Positions 16,276 to 26,141 of a stretch of 64,000 bases of DNA are shown here, one piece after another. The notes below the pieces were generated by a model. It saw only the letters and a program-made list of their open reading frames with translations. It was not told the origin of the DNA and ran no database searches. Positions within the stretch are counted from its first letter, which is position 1; every line of letters starts with the position of its first letter. The DNA lies in assembly GCA_963782555.1 (NCBI GenBank), contig CAWAKB010000005.1:372001-436000 (forward strand). Reading direction: 5' to 3'. The position numbers and the translations under genes were made by a program. The stretch is from Hyphomicrobium_A sp963782555 (GTDB taxonomy: Bacteria > Pseudomonadota > Alphaproteobacteria > Rhizobiales > Hyphomicrobiaceae).

Positions 16276-17516
16276 GCGACGACCTCGTCATCGTCGGGAA
16301 CGGCATGGCCGCGGCGCGGCTGGTCGACGAGCTGACCGGGAGGGTGCCCGGCCGCTTTGCGATCTCCATCGTCGGCGAGGAGCCGTCTCTTGCCTACAAT
16401 CGCGTGCTGCTGTCGTCGCTGCTCGCGCGCGAGGTCGAGGATCATGACCTGGTGCTGAAGCCGCGCGCATGGTGGGAGGAGCGCGGCGTCAACCTCGTGT
16501 GCGGCCGCCAGGCGAACTCGATTGACATTCGCCAGCGCGTCGTTCGCCTCAGGGGCGGCGGGCGCTTGCCTTACGCCAAGCTGGTGCTGGCAACGGGCTC
16601 CGAGCCGATCCGGCTGCCGCTGCCTGGCGCGGATCTCGCCGGCGTCTTGACGTTTCGCACGCGCACCGATGTCGCGGCCATGCTGTCGCGCACGACTGCA
16701 AAGTCGCGCGCCGTCGTCATCGGCGGCGGTCTGCTGGGGCTCGAAGCCGCCTATGGTCTCAACAAGGCCGGCGTCGAGGTGACCATCGTGCACCTGATGG
16801 ACCGGCTGATGGAGCGTCAGCTCGACGCGCCCTCGGCCGCGATGCTGAAGTCCGCGCTGGAGGCGCTCGGCATCGGCGTGCTCCTCAACGCGGAAAGCGT
16901 CGCGGTGCAGGGGCGCCGCAAAGTCCGCGGCCTTCGCCTCGCCGACGGACGGGTGCTCGACTGCGACATGGTCGTCATGGCCGCCGGCATCCGGCCGCGC
17001 GCCGGCCTGGGGCGCCTCGCCGACCTCAATGTCAATCGCGGCATCGTGGTCGACGATCAGCTGCAAACAAGTGCGCCCGGCGTCTACGCCATCGGCGAGT
17101 GCGCCGAGCACCGCGGCATCTGCTACGGGCTGGTCGAGCCGGCCTACGAGCAGGCCCGCATCCTTGCACGCCATCTTGCGGGTGAGGAGGCGAGCTACGC
17201 AGGCTCGCTGCTGTCGACGAACCTCAAGGTCTCGGGCGTCGGCGTGTTCTCGGCGGGCGACTTCATGGGCGCCGATGGCACCGAGCCGATCGTGCTGACG
17301 GACCCTGAGCACGGCATCTACCGCAAGCTGGTCGTGAAGCAAGGCCGTGTCGCCGGGGCGGTTCTGCTCGGCGATACCGCGGATGCGCTCTGGTATCTCG
17401 ATCTCATCCGCTCCGGCGTGCCCATCGCAGCGATGCGCGACGGGCTCGCTTTCGGCCGCGGTTTCTGCGAGCCCTCGGCAACGGCGTGCGATCGGCCGCA
17501 GGCGGAGGCGGCATGA
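16272..17516 (+). CDS. FAD-dependent NAD(P)H oxidoreductase, nitrite reductase NirB N-terminal type
   Basis: 414 aa. Residues 4-30 hold the FAD-binding GxGxxxAR fold (VIVGNGMAAARLVDEL), residues about 150-165 the NAD(P)H-binding VVIGGGLLGLEAAYGL, and a second FAD motif is seen in TSAPGVYAIGECAEH. It corresponds to the flavin half of NirB/NasB-type assimilatory nitrite reductases but lacks the [2Fe-2S] and sirohaem domains. It overlaps nrtC and nirA by 4 bp each, so it is tightly coupled and probably supplies electrons to nitrite or nitrate reduction. Which partner accepts its electrons cannot be told from sequence. Confidence 0.85.
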   Translation: MSDDLVIVGNGMAAARLVDELTGRVPGRFAISIVGEEPSLAYNRVLLSSLLAREVEDHDLVLKPRAWWEERGVNLVCGRQANSIDIRQRVVRLRGGGRLPYAKLVLATGSEPIRLPLPGADLAGVLTFRTRTDVAAMLSRTTAKSRAVVIGGGLLGLEAAYGLNKAGVEVTIVHLMDRLMERQLDAPSAAMLKSALEALGIGVLLNAESVAVQGRRKVRGLRLADGRVLDCDMVVMAAGIRPRAGLGRLADLNVNRGIVVDDQLQTSAPGVYAIGECAEHRGICYGLVEPAYEQARILARHLAGEEASYAGSLLSTNLKVSGVGVFSAGDFMGADGTEPIVLTDPEHGIYRKLVVKQGRVAGAVLLGDTADALWYLDLIRSGVPIAAMRDGLAFGRGFCEPSATACDRPQAEAA

Positions 17517-19300
17517 GCGCGACCGACACCAAGACCGACGAGCTTTCCGGCGAGCAGAAGCGCTACCTGGAAGGGTTCGTCTCCGGCCTGCAAGCGAAGC
17601 GTGCGGCGCAGGGCTTGAAGCCGCTCGGTGAGGGCAGCGCCAGCGCCGAGCTCGTTGGTCCCGACGCTGCGCATCTCAAGGCGCAGACCGCGACCGAGGC
17701 GGCAGGCAAGAAGCTCTCCGATCCCGAGAAGTGGAAACGCGAGGAGCATCCCTTCGATGCCTACGCGCGGTTGAAAGACCAGGCCGACCGCGCGGAGTTT
17801 CCAAAACCGCCCGACAATTTCCGCTGGCGCTACTATGGGCTGTTCTACGTCGCACCGACCCAGAACAGCTACATGTGCCGCCTGCGCATCCCCAACGGCA
17901 TTTTGAGCGCGGCGCAGCTTGAGGGTTTGGCGCGCGTTGCCGAAATGTGGGGCGGCGGCTACGCGCACGTGACCACGCGCGCCAACCTGCAGATCCGCGA
18001 GATCGGCGCCGACAACGCGGTCAAGGTCATCGAGGCGATCCAGGACCTGGGCCTGTGCTCGCGCGGCTCCGGCGCCGACAACATCCGCAACGTGACCGGC
18101 ACGCCGACCGCGGGCATCGATCGACAGGAGCTGCTCGACACCCGGCCCTATGCGCGCGCCTGGCATTTTCACGTGTTGAACGACCGCTCGCTCACCGGGC
18201 TGCCGCGCAAATTCAATGTCGCCTTTGACGGTGCCGGCCGCGTCGCCGTGCTGGAAGAGACGAACGACATCGGCTTCCAGGCCGTCGCGGTGACGGAAGG
18301 GGGGGCGGTTCCCGCCGGCATCTACTTCCGGCTCGTGCTCGGCGGCATCACCGGCCACGGGGACATTGCCCGCGATACCGGCGTCGTCTTGAAGCCCGAG
18401 GAGGCGACGCGCGTCGCCGATGCCATCTTGCGCGTTTTCATCGAGAACGGCGACCGCACCAACCGCAACAAGGCGCGGCTCAAGTACGTGCTCGATGCGT
18501 GGGGCTTTGAGAAGTTCCTGGCCGCCGTCGAGGACAAGCTCGGGTCGAAACTGGCGTGCGTCGATGCAACTCATGTCATGACGCGTCCAGAGGCAGACCG
18601 GCTTGCGCATCTCGGCGTGCACCCGCAGAAGCAGGCGGGCCTCAATTGGATCGGGCTGGTGCTGCCCGTCGGCAAGCTCACGGCCCAGCAGATGCGCGCC
18701 ATCGCGGCGCTGGCGCGTGAGCTTGGCGACGGCGATATCCGCCTCACTGTGTGGCAGAACCTGCTCGTCTCCGGCATCGCCGACGCGAATGTGCCGCGCG
18801 CGCTCGAGCGCATCGCGGCGATGGGGCTGTCGGCCAAGGCGACGTCCATCCGCGCCGGCCTCGTTGCCTGCACCGGCAATACCGGCTGCAAGTTTGCCGC
18901 GGCCAATACCAAAGGAACCGCCGAGGCGATTGCGCAGCACGTGGAAAGCCGGCTGGAGCTCGATCAGCCGATCAACATCCATTTGACCGGCTGCCATCAC
19001 TCCTGCGCTCAGCACTACGTCGGCGACATCGGCCTCATTGCCGTGCAGGTGCCGGTCAACGAGGAGGGCGACACCGTGGAGGGCTTCCACATCGTCGTCG
19101 GCGGCGGCACCGGAGCCAACGCCCGCATCGGCCGCGAGCTCTTCCGCAACGTGAAGAAGGAGGACTGCCCCACGAAGGTGGAGCAGCTCTTACGGGCCTA
19201 CCTCGCGCATCGCGCCAGCGACGACGAGCTGTTCTTTGCCTTCGCCAATCGCTACGAGCCAGACGATCTGGGCCGCCTTGTCGAGGAGCAGACGACATGA
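17513..19300 (+). CDS. nirA: NirA, assimilatory nitrite reductase, sirohaem/[4Fe-4S] (ferredoxin type)
   Basis: 595 aa. Two nitrite/sulfite reductase ferredoxin-like half domains and two sirohaem/Fe-S domains are present. The opening FRWRYYGLFYVAPTQNSYMCRLRIPNG is typical of NirA rather than CysI. The cluster ligands are in CTGNTGCKF (about residue 452) and GCHHSCAQH (about 493). It reduces nitrite to ammonium in the cytoplasm. The ATG overlaps the previous TGA. An N-terminal extension of about 70 residues precedes the conserved part. The flanking flavoproteins, rather than a ferredoxin gene, suggest how it is fed electrons. Confidence 0.93.
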   Translation: MSATDTKTDELSGEQKRYLEGFVSGLQAKRAAQGLKPLGEGSASAELVGPDAAHLKAQTATEAAGKKLSDPEKWKREEHPFDAYARLKDQADRAEFPKPPDNFRWRYYGLFYVAPTQNSYMCRLRIPNGILSAAQLEGLARVAEMWGGGYAHVTTRANLQIREIGADNAVKVIEAIQDLGLCSRGSGADNIRNVTGTPTAGIDRQELLDTRPYARAWHFHVLNDRSLTGLPRKFNVAFDGAGRVAVLEETNDIGFQAVAVTEGGAVPAGIYFRLVLGGITGHGDIARDTGVVLKPEEATRVADAILRVFIENGDRTNRNKARLKYVLDAWGFEKFLAAVEDKLGSKLACVDATHVMTRPEADRLAHLGVHPQKQAGLNWIGLVLPVGKLTAQQMRAIAALARELGDGDIRLTVWQNLLVSGIADANVPRALERIAAMGLSAKATSIRAGLVACTGNTGCKFAAANTKGTAEAIAQHVESRLELDQPINIHLTGCHHSCAQHYVGDIGLIAVQVPVNEEGDTVEGFHIVVGGGTGANARIGRELFRNVKKEDCPTKVEQLLRAYLAHRASDDELFFAFANRYEPDDLGRLVEEQTT

Positions 19301-20919
19301 CGATGCAGACGCCGCCGCCGACAACGCCACTCATCCCCGAGTCCGCACCCTTCAGCCCCGAGCAGCGCGCCTGGCTCAATGGATTCTTTGCGGGCCTCCT
19401 GTCGCTCGATGCCGGTGCGACGCCGGCCCCGGCGGGGGCCGTCTCACTTGCGGGAGATAAACTGCCCGGTTCGCTCGCCGACGGGGATGACGGAGAGGCG
19501 CCCTGGCACGATCCTACGATGGCGCTCGATGAGCGCATGAAGCTCGCCGAAGGGCGACCGCTGCGCCGACGCATGATGGCGGCCATGGCGCAGCAGGATT
19601 GCGGCCAGTGCGGCTACAATTGCCAAGACTACTCGGGTGCCATCGCTCAGCAGGCCGAGCCGCGTCTCAATCTGTGCGTGCCGGGCGGCAAAGCGACGGC
19701 ACGCATGCTGAAAACGCTCGTGGAGGAGATGGGCGGCGGCGTTCTCGACCCCGATGAGCAGGCGGCGAAGGAAGCGGCAAGGCTGCCGAAGTCTGACGAT
19801 CCCCGTCCCGGTCACAGCCGCGAGAACCCGGTTGTCGCAAACTTCGTCTCCAAGCGCAGGCTGAACGCCCCCACGTCGGAAAAGGCCACCAACCACGTCG
19901 TGATCGATTTGTCAGAGAGCGGGCTCGACTACGAGGTCGGCGACAGCCTCGGCGTCTACGCGACGAACGCACCGAAGCTCGTCGATGCGGTGATCGCGGC
20001 GATCAATGTGCCGCCCGACTTTCCTATCGCGGACAAGCCGCTGCGCGACGTGCTGATCGAGGACATGGCGCTTTCGCCCGCGCCCGATGCCCTGTTCGAG
20101 CTCATCTCCTACCTCACCGGCGGCGAGCGGCGGAAGAAGGCGCGCGCGCTCGCCAAGGGCGAGGATCCCGATGGGGATGCGGCGACCCTCGACGTGCTGG
20201 CCGCGCTGCAGAAGTTTTCAGGGATTCACCCCGATCCGGAGGCATTCATCGAGTCGCTGGAGCCGCTGCAGCCGCGCCTCTACTCGATCTCGTCCTCGCC
20301 CAAGGCCGAGCCGGGCCGCGTGTGCCTCACCGTTGATGCGGTGCGCTACGCAATCGGCGATCGCCTGCGCGAGGGCGTCGCCTCGACCTTTCTCGACGAC
20401 CGCATCACTCCTGGTGCGAAGGTCAACGTCTACGTGCAGAAGGCGCACGGCTTCGCACTGCCGAAGGATCCGGAGACGCCCATCATCATGGTGGGACCCG
20501 GCACGGGTATCGCGCCCTTCCGCGCCTTCCTGCAGGAGCGGCGCGCCATCGAAACAACCGGTCCGTGCTGGCTGTTCTTCGGGCATCAGCGCCAAGCGAC
20601 CGACTTCTTCTACGAGGAGGAGCTGGCCGAGCTGAGCCGAGCGGGGACGCTTGCAAAGCTTTCGCTCGCCTGGTCGCGGGACGGCGACAAGAAGGTCTAC
20701 GTGCAGGACAAGATGCGCGAGGCGGCGGCAGAGCTCTTCGCGTGGCTGGAGCGGGGCGCGCACTTCTATGTCTGCGGCGACGCGCAGCGCATGGCCAAGG
20801 ACGTGGAGACGGCCTTGGTCGATGTGATCGCAGCGAGCGGCAACCGCACGCCCGCGGACGCCAAGGCCTACGTGGCAGCGCTCAAGACTGCGGCCCGCTA
20901 TCAAGCCGATGTCTACTGA
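19297..20919 (+). CDS. CysJ-like NADPH flavoreductase with N-terminal Fe-S motif, no flavodoxin domain
   Basis: 540 aa. An N-terminal part carries a four-cysteine motif, CGQCGYNC (Cys102, 105, 109) with Cys127, suggesting one [4Fe-4S] cluster. The C-terminal 350 residues form a sulfite-reductase-type FAD domain (RLYSISSSPK) and an NADPH domain (GPGTGIAPFRAFLQER, WLFFGHQ, YVCGDAQRMAKDVE). The usual flavodoxin FMN domain of CysJ is missing. It overlaps nirA by 4 bp, so it probably reduces NirA or NasA with NADPH. Similar proteins are often labelled sulfite reductase alpha subunit; the context here argues for nitrogen. Confidence 0.85.
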   Translation: MTMQTPPPTTPLIPESAPFSPEQRAWLNGFFAGLLSLDAGATPAPAGAVSLAGDKLPGSLADGDDGEAPWHDPTMALDERMKLAEGRPLRRRMMAAMAQQDCGQCGYNCQDYSGAIAQQAEPRLNLCVPGGKATARMLKTLVEEMGGGVLDPDEQAAKEAARLPKSDDPRPGHSRENPVVANFVSKRRLNAPTSEKATNHVVIDLSESGLDYEVGDSLGVYATNAPKLVDAVIAAINVPPDFPIADKPLRDVLIEDMALSPAPDALFELISYLTGGERRKKARALAKGEDPDGDAATLDVLAALQKFSGIHPDPEAFIESLEPLQPRLYSISSSPKAEPGRVCLTVDAVRYAIGDRLREGVASTFLDDRITPGAKVNVYVQKAHGFALPKDPETPIIMVGPGTGIAPFRAFLQERRAIETTGPCWLFFGHQRQATDFFYEEELAELSRAGTLAKLSLAWSRDGDKKVYVQDKMREAAAELFAWLERGAHFYVCGDAQRMAKDVETALVDVIAASGNRTPADAKAYVAALKTAARYQADVY

Positions 20920-20929
20920 GGGGCTCGCC

Positions 20930-23629
20930 ATGGATAGTCCCTGCGCCACGGTCCGCACGACCTGCCCTTACTGCGGGGTGGGCTGCGGCGTCCTGGCGAC
21001 GCCCGACGGGCACGGTGGCACCCGCATCGAGGGCGATCCCCTGCATCCGGCGAACTTGGGACGCCTGTGCTCCAAGGGATCGGCGCTGGGGGAAACGTTA
21101 GGGTTCGAGGGCCGTCTGCTGCATCCGATGCTGCGCGATGATACGGGCGCTTTGGTTCGCGCCACATGGGAGGAAGCGCTCGAGCGCGTCGCTGCGGGCT
21201 TTCGCGCAGCGATAGACCGCCACGGGCCCGATGCGGTCGCCTTCTACGTCTCGGGTCAGATGCTGACTGAGGACTACTACGTCGCCAACAAGCTGATGAA
21301 GGGCTTCCTCGGCTCGGCCAACATCGACACCAACTCGCGCCTGTGCATGGCCTCCGCGGTCGCCGGCCACAAGCGCGCCTTCGGCGCCGACACCGTACCC
21401 GGATGCTACGAGGACCTCGATGAGGCGGATCTTCTGGTGCTCGTGGGCTCCAACGCCGCCTGGTGCCATCCTGTCCTCTATCAGCGCATGGTGCGCAACA
21501 GACGCGAGCGGGGCGCGCGTATCGTCGTGATTGATCCGCGCCGCACGCCCACCGCGGAGGAGGCCGATCTCGTCCTGCAGATCGCGCCGGGCTCCGATAG
21601 CGTGCTCTTTTCCGGGCTCCTTGCTCAACTTGCGGACCGCGATGTCCTCGATAGGGCCTTCATCCGCGACCACACCTGCGGTTTCTCGGAGGCGCTCGCG
21701 CGCGCCCGCCACATCGCCCCCGACACCGAGGCCGTGGCGCAGGCCTGCGGCGTCTCCCACGACGACATCACCGCTTTCTTCGACTGGTTCTGTGCCACCG
21801 AGAAGGTGGTGACGGCGTTCTCACAGGGCGTGAACCAATCGGCGCAGGGCACCGACAAGGTCGACGCGATCATCAACTGCCATCTGGCAACGAGCCGCAT
21901 CGGCCGGCCGGGCATGGGCCCGTTCTCGCTGACCGGCCAGCCCAACGCCATGGGCGGGCGTGAGGTCGGCGGACTAGCCAACCAGCTCGCCGCCCACATG
22001 GGCTTCGAGCCCGAGAGCATCGATCGGGTGCGCCGGTTCTGGAACGCACCGCTCATCGCCGAGAGTGAAGGCTTGAAGGCGGTCGATCTCTTCGATGCGG
22101 TCGCTGCAGGCCGGATCAAGGCGCTGTGGGTGATGGCGACCAACCCGGCCGTGAGCCTGCCGCGCGCCGACGCGGTGCGTACCGCGCTCGCCAAGCTGGA
22201 TCTCTTCGTGGTGTCGGAGGTTGTGGCCTCCAATGACACCATCGCCGCCGGCCCGCACGTTTTGCTGCCCGCTACCGCATGGGGTGAGAAAGACGGGACC
22301 GTCACCAATTCCGAGCGGCGCATCTCGCGACAGCGCTCGTTCCTGGAGCCCCCCGGTGAGGCGCGGTCGGACTGGTGGATCGTGGCGCAAGTCGGCAAGC
22401 GCCTCGGCTTCGGCAAGGCCTTCGACTATGCGTTTCCAGCCGAGATTTTCCGCGAGCATGCGCGCCTCTCGGCCTTCGAGAACGACGGCAGCCGCGATTT
22501 CGACTTGAGCGGCTTCACGGAGATTGCGCCCGACGCGTACCGGGATCTGACACCGGTGCAGTGGCCGGTTTACGACCGGCCCAGGGCCGGTGAGCCCCGC
22601 CTCTTCGCCGATGGCCGTTTCTTCACGCCCGACGGACGTGCCAATTTCATTTCTGTCGCCAGGCCGGCGTTGGTCGAGCTGCCCGACAAGCACTACCCGC
22701 TTCTGCTCAATACGGGCCGCGTGCGCGATCACTGGCACACGATGACGCGCACGGGAAAATCGCCGCGTCTCAGCGCCCATATCGAGGAGCCGTTCCTCGA
22801 GGTCCACCCCGAGGATGCAGCCGCCGCCGGGCTCGTCGACGACGGCTTTGCATCGGTGTCCTCACTGCATGGCAGCGCGGTGCTGCGCGTGCGGATCAGT
22901 GCGGACCAGCGCCGCGGCGAGGTGTTTGCGCCGATCCATTGGAATGACGAGATGGCGTCGGATGCGCGCGTCGGCGCACTCGTGCACCAAGCCTGCGATC
23001 CATTCTCCGGACAGCCGGACATGAAGGCGACGCCCGCGCGCGTCGCGCCGGCGACCTTCATGCGCGTGGGGTTCCTGTTGTCACGCCAGCACAGCTCGCT
23101 GCCGCAAGACCTCTGGTGGTCGCGCACGACGATCGAAGGCGGAAGCGCCTGGCGTTTTGCCGGGAATGCCTCCGGCGAGTCACTGCGGGAGCAGGCACGG
23201 CGGCTCCTCGGCGACGGCGGCGCCGTCGTGGAGTTTCACGACAGCACCCAGGATGTCTACCGTGCGGCGCTGGTCCGCAGCGAGCGGCTCGAGGCGTGCG
23301 TTTATCTCGCGGCCGGAAGCACGGCGCTGCCCGGCTGGGACTGGCTCAAATGTCAGCTCCTGGCGCCCAAGCTCGACGCGGTCTCACGCAGGGCGCTGCT
23401 GGCGGGAAAGCCGCCGGCCGGAGTGACAGACACCGGCCCGGTGGTGTGCGCTTGCTTCGGCGTGGGGCTTTTCGCCATCGAGAGGCTTATCGCCAGCGGC
23501 GCGGCGGTATCGGTCGAGGCCGTCGGGCGGCATCTGAAGGCCGGGACCAACTGCGGGTCCTGCCAGCCCGAGATCAAGAAGCTAATCACGTCCATGAAGG
23601 GAGCGAAGGTCCTTGCAGCTGCCTCCTGA
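20930..23629 (+). CDS. nasA: NasA, assimilatory nitrate reductase catalytic subunit
   Basis: 899 aa cytoplasmic molybdoenzyme reducing nitrate to nitrite. The N-terminal [4Fe-4S] site is CPYCGVGC with Cys47 (LCSKGSALGE); the Mo-bisMGD domains follow. A C-terminal BFD-like [2Fe-2S] domain has CACF and NCGSCQPE cysteines, as in Klebsiella-type NasA. No Tat signal is present, as expected. The second ATG (20930) is preferred because GAGGGG lies about 9 nt before it; an ATG at 20909 would overlap the previous gene. Overlaps cobA by 17 bp. Confidence 0.95.
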   Translation: MDSPCATVRTTCPYCGVGCGVLATPDGHGGTRIEGDPLHPANLGRLCSKGSALGETLGFEGRLLHPMLRDDTGALVRATWEEALERVAAGFRAAIDRHGPDAVAFYVSGQMLTEDYYVANKLMKGFLGSANIDTNSRLCMASAVAGHKRAFGADTVPGCYEDLDEADLLVLVGSNAAWCHPVLYQRMVRNRRERGARIVVIDPRRTPTAEEADLVLQIAPGSDSVLFSGLLAQLADRDVLDRAFIRDHTCGFSEALARARHIAPDTEAVAQACGVSHDDITAFFDWFCATEKVVTAFSQGVNQSAQGTDKVDAIINCHLATSRIGRPGMGPFSLTGQPNAMGGREVGGLANQLAAHMGFEPESIDRVRRFWNAPLIAESEGLKAVDLFDAVAAGRIKALWVMATNPAVSLPRADAVRTALAKLDLFVVSEVVASNDTIAAGPHVLLPATAWGEKDGTVTNSERRISRQRSFLEPPGEARSDWWIVAQVGKRLGFGKAFDYAFPAEIFREHARLSAFENDGSRDFDLSGFTEIAPDAYRDLTPVQWPVYDRPRAGEPRLFADGRFFTPDGRANFISVARPALVELPDKHYPLLLNTGRVRDHWHTMTRTGKSPRLSAHIEEPFLEVHPEDAAAAGLVDDGFASVSSLHGSAVLRVRISADQRRGEVFAPIHWNDEMASDARVGALVHQACDPFSGQPDMKATPARVAPATFMRVGFLLSRQHSSLPQDLWWSRTTIEGGSAWRFAGNASGESLREQARRLLGDGGAVVEFHDSTQDVYRAALVRSERLEACVYLAAGSTALPGWDWLKCQLLAPKLDAVSRRALLAGKPPAGVTDTGPVVCACFGVGLFAIERLIASGAAVSVEAVGRHLKAGTNCGSCQPEIKKLITSMKGAKVLAAAS

Positions 23630-24440
23630 ACATCCGCGCGGCTTGCGTGCGCGCAGACCCGGCTCCGTCACGCTGGTCGGCGCCGGTCCGGGCGACCCTG
23701 AGCTTTTAACCCTCAAGGCATTGAAGGCACTGCAGGCGGCCGAGATCGTCCTCTACGACAACCTCGTGTCTCCAGAGGTGCTGGCGTTGGCGCCTGCAAA
23801 GACAAAACGCATCCGCGTGGGCAAGAAGGGCTACGCGCCATCCTGCCGGCAAGAGGACATCAACGGGCTGATGGTGGCGCTGGCGGCATCCGGCTGGAAC
23901 GTGGTGCGGCTGAAAGCCGGCGATCCTCTGATCTTCGGTCGCGCCGAGGAGGAGATCCTAGCGCTCGAGAATGCCGGCATCGCCTGCGAGATCATCCCAG
24001 GCATTAGCGCGGCTCAGGGGGCCGCAGCGCGACTCAAGGTGCCACTGACGCGGCGGCGCGGCACGCGCCGGTTTCAGGTCATCACCGGACACGCGGTGAG
24101 CGGCGGCCTGCCCGACGATTTCGACTGGGCCGGCCTTGCCGATCCCGGCGCGCTCACCGCCGTCTACATGCCGAAAGCCACGCTCGCGACCCTGTGCACC
24201 GAACTCATGCGGAGGGGATTGCCGCCCGCACACCCGGCGACCGCCGTCTTCGACGCGACGAGGTCCAGCGAAATCATCGTGACGGCAACGCTGGCGACGC
24301 TGCCTGCGCTCCTTGCAGCGGAGATCAATGGCGCGCCTTGCATCGTCCTGATCGGTGCGGCGGTCCGCGGCGAGCCCAGTGCGGCCCGCGCGGGGCGCTC
24401 TGATGCATTTACGGGCAATGCCTTCGCTTCAGGCAACTAG
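23613..24440 (+). CDS. cobA: Uroporphyrinogen-III C-methyltransferase (sirohaem synthesis)
   Basis: 275 aa. SAM-dependent methyltransferase motifs of the CobA/SumT family are clear: VTLVGAGPGDPELLTLKALKAL at the start, VRLKAGDPLIFGRAEEE, and GISAAQGAAARLKVPLTRR. It makes precorrin-2, the precursor of the sirohaem of NirA, which explains its place in the operon. It lacks the CysG dehydrogenase/ferrochelatase part, so those steps are encoded elsewhere. The start appears to be TTG at 23613, inside the end of nasA. Confidence 0.92.
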   Translation: MQLPPEHPRGLRARRPGSVTLVGAGPGDPELLTLKALKALQAAEIVLYDNLVSPEVLALAPAKTKRIRVGKKGYAPSCRQEDINGLMVALAASGWNVVRLKAGDPLIFGRAEEEILALENAGIACEIIPGISAAQGAAARLKVPLTRRRGTRRFQVITGHAVSGGLPDDFDWAGLADPGALTAVYMPKATLATLCTELMRRGLPPAHPATAVFDATRSSEIIVTATLATLPALLAAEINGAPCIVLIGAAVRGEPSAARAGRSDAFTGNAFASGN

Positions 24441-24531
24441 AGGGATCTGGGCAACACCAGTCAGGAGGGTGGGTTTGGCACGCGTTTGGATTTTCTTGCT
24501 GGGGGCCTCGCACGACTAGCCTTGTGACGGA

Positions 24532-24559
24532 TCGCGACGCGGTGCTCCGCGCGTCGCGA
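24532..24559 (+). promoter_or_regulatory. Stable hairpin in the leader of the porin gene
   Basis: TCGCGACGCG pairs perfectly with CGCGTCGCGA across an 8-nt loop. It ends about 40 nt before the porin ATG and is not followed by a T run, so it is not a normal terminator. A stretch TTGGCACGCGTTTGGA at about 24475-24490 faintly resembles a sigma-54 promoter but the -12 part is poor. Confidence 0.35.
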
Positions 24560-24597
24560 CGGCTTTGCGCAACAAATGGGAGCATGGGACGGTGGTT

Positions 24598-25887
24598 ATG
24601 CGTACGCGTTTTCGTGGGTCGATTGTGTCAGCGTGGACGGCAGCGTTGATCGGGACGGGCTTGCCGTTGATCGCGGCGCCGGCCGTCGAAGCCGCCGATC
24701 TCGGCGGAGATTGCTGCGCGGATCTCGAAGAGCGCATCGCCGAGCTCGAGGCGACGACGGCGCGCAAGGGCAACCGCAAGGTCAGCCTCACGGTTTCGGG
24801 CTACGTCGCCAAGCAGATCATGTTCTGGGACGATGGCGTGGAAAAGAACTCCTACATCACCGACATGGGTCCGACGCAGGCGTCGAACTTCCGCTTCTCA
24901 GGCAAGGCCCAGATCGCACCCGGCTGGACCGCGGGCTACATGATCCGCATTCAGGACCTGACCAGCAATCCGATGCAATTGAACCAGAACGTCGCCAATG
25001 CGGGGCCCGGTCTCAACCTGCAGATGTCGCATTGGTTTGTCGAGAGTGACAGCCTCGGCAAGGTCGCGGTCGGCAAGAACGTGCTCGCCTCCAAGAGCGC
25101 CGCCATGTTCACCGACCTGTCCGGCACCCAGGTCATCGCCAACTACGTGCTGTTCGACGGCGGCGGGTTCTTCCTGCGCCAGGGCGGAACGCTTTCGAAC
25201 TTGAAGTGGGGCGATTTCGGCTACTGCTACTCACAGCAGCGGCCGTGGGGCGGCGATTGCGATGGCATCGTCATGAACGGCGTGCGCTACGACAGCCCTG
25301 TCTTTGCCGGCTTCTCGATGTCGGCGAGCTGGGGCGAGGACGACGACTGGGAGGTCGCCGGCCGCTACAAAGGCGAGCTTGGCGGCTTCAAGGTGGCGCT
25401 GGGCGTCGGCTACTCGGTCAACACCGACGAGAGAACACAGCCACCGCCCGTCTCCGCCCACAAGGATTCGGAGTTCTTCCAGGCCGGCGGCTACGTGGAG
25501 CACCCGGCGACGGGGCTCTTCCTGCATGCCATCTATGGCCAGGAGGACAACAACAACGAGGTCACGCTCCTAGGCGAGACGGAGCCGGATACGCATCAGT
25601 GGTACGTCGAGGGCGGCATCCGCCAGCAATGGCTGCCGCTCGGCCACACGATCCTTTACGCCGAGTATGCTCGCTACATCGACCAGCTGTCGCCGACAGC
25701 GCTCGATATGGGCGTGACTGCGAGCGAGCTGACGCGCTGGGGCTTCGGCGCCGTGCAGGAGATCGACGCCGCCTCCATGTCGCTGTGGATCAAGTACCGC
25801 CAGCAAGAGGTGAGCATCACCGGCGGCAACCTCGGGGGCATCGACGATTTCCGCTACGTGTCGACCGGCGCCCTGATCAACTTTTAG
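24598..25887 (+). CDS. Outer-membrane porin of the nitrate assimilation cluster
   Basis: 429 aa. A signal peptide (about residues 1-33, ending AVEA) precedes a short coiled segment with CCADLEERIAELEA and then a beta-barrel of alternating hydrophobic strands ending in the aromatic C-terminal ALINF typical of outer-membrane proteins. It resembles alphaproteobacterial porins of the Omp2b/porin-2 group. The position directly after nasA-cobA suggests it admits nitrate or nitrite, but porin selectivity cannot be read from sequence. The ATG at 24598 is preferred over an upstream one at 24565. Confidence 0.85.
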   Translation: MRTRFRGSIVSAWTAALIGTGLPLIAAPAVEAADLGGDCCADLEERIAELEATTARKGNRKVSLTVSGYVAKQIMFWDDGVEKNSYITDMGPTQASNFRFSGKAQIAPGWTAGYMIRIQDLTSNPMQLNQNVANAGPGLNLQMSHWFVESDSLGKVAVGKNVLASKSAAMFTDLSGTQVIANYVLFDGGGFFLRQGGTLSNLKWGDFGYCYSQQRPWGGDCDGIVMNGVRYDSPVFAGFSMSASWGEDDDWEVAGRYKGELGGFKVALGVGYSVNTDERTQPPPVSAHKDSEFFQAGGYVEHPATGLFLHAIYGQEDNNNEVTLLGETEPDTHQWYVEGGIRQQWLPLGHTILYAEYARYIDQLSPTALDMGVTASELTRWGFGAVQEIDAASMSLWIKYRQQEVSITGGNLGGIDDFRYVSTGALINF

Positions 25888-26141
25888 GATCGGCTCCGCC
25901 GCTTAAGTTAGCGCTCGGTTCCGCTTCGAGTCAGAGCTGGCGGGTGTGCGCGCCACATCCGCGGCTGAATTGCCCTGACGACAGACACTTCTGGCCGGAT
26001 GCCAAAGGTTGGAAGCAACAGCTTTGAGTCTGCTTCTGTATGCGGCCGTGTGAGAACGGCGCACCGGTGCCGACGGCGGCCGTCCCCATCCGAAAATTCT
26101 CGTAGTTGATGTTTCTGCGGCCCGCCTCCGCGATCGAAATC

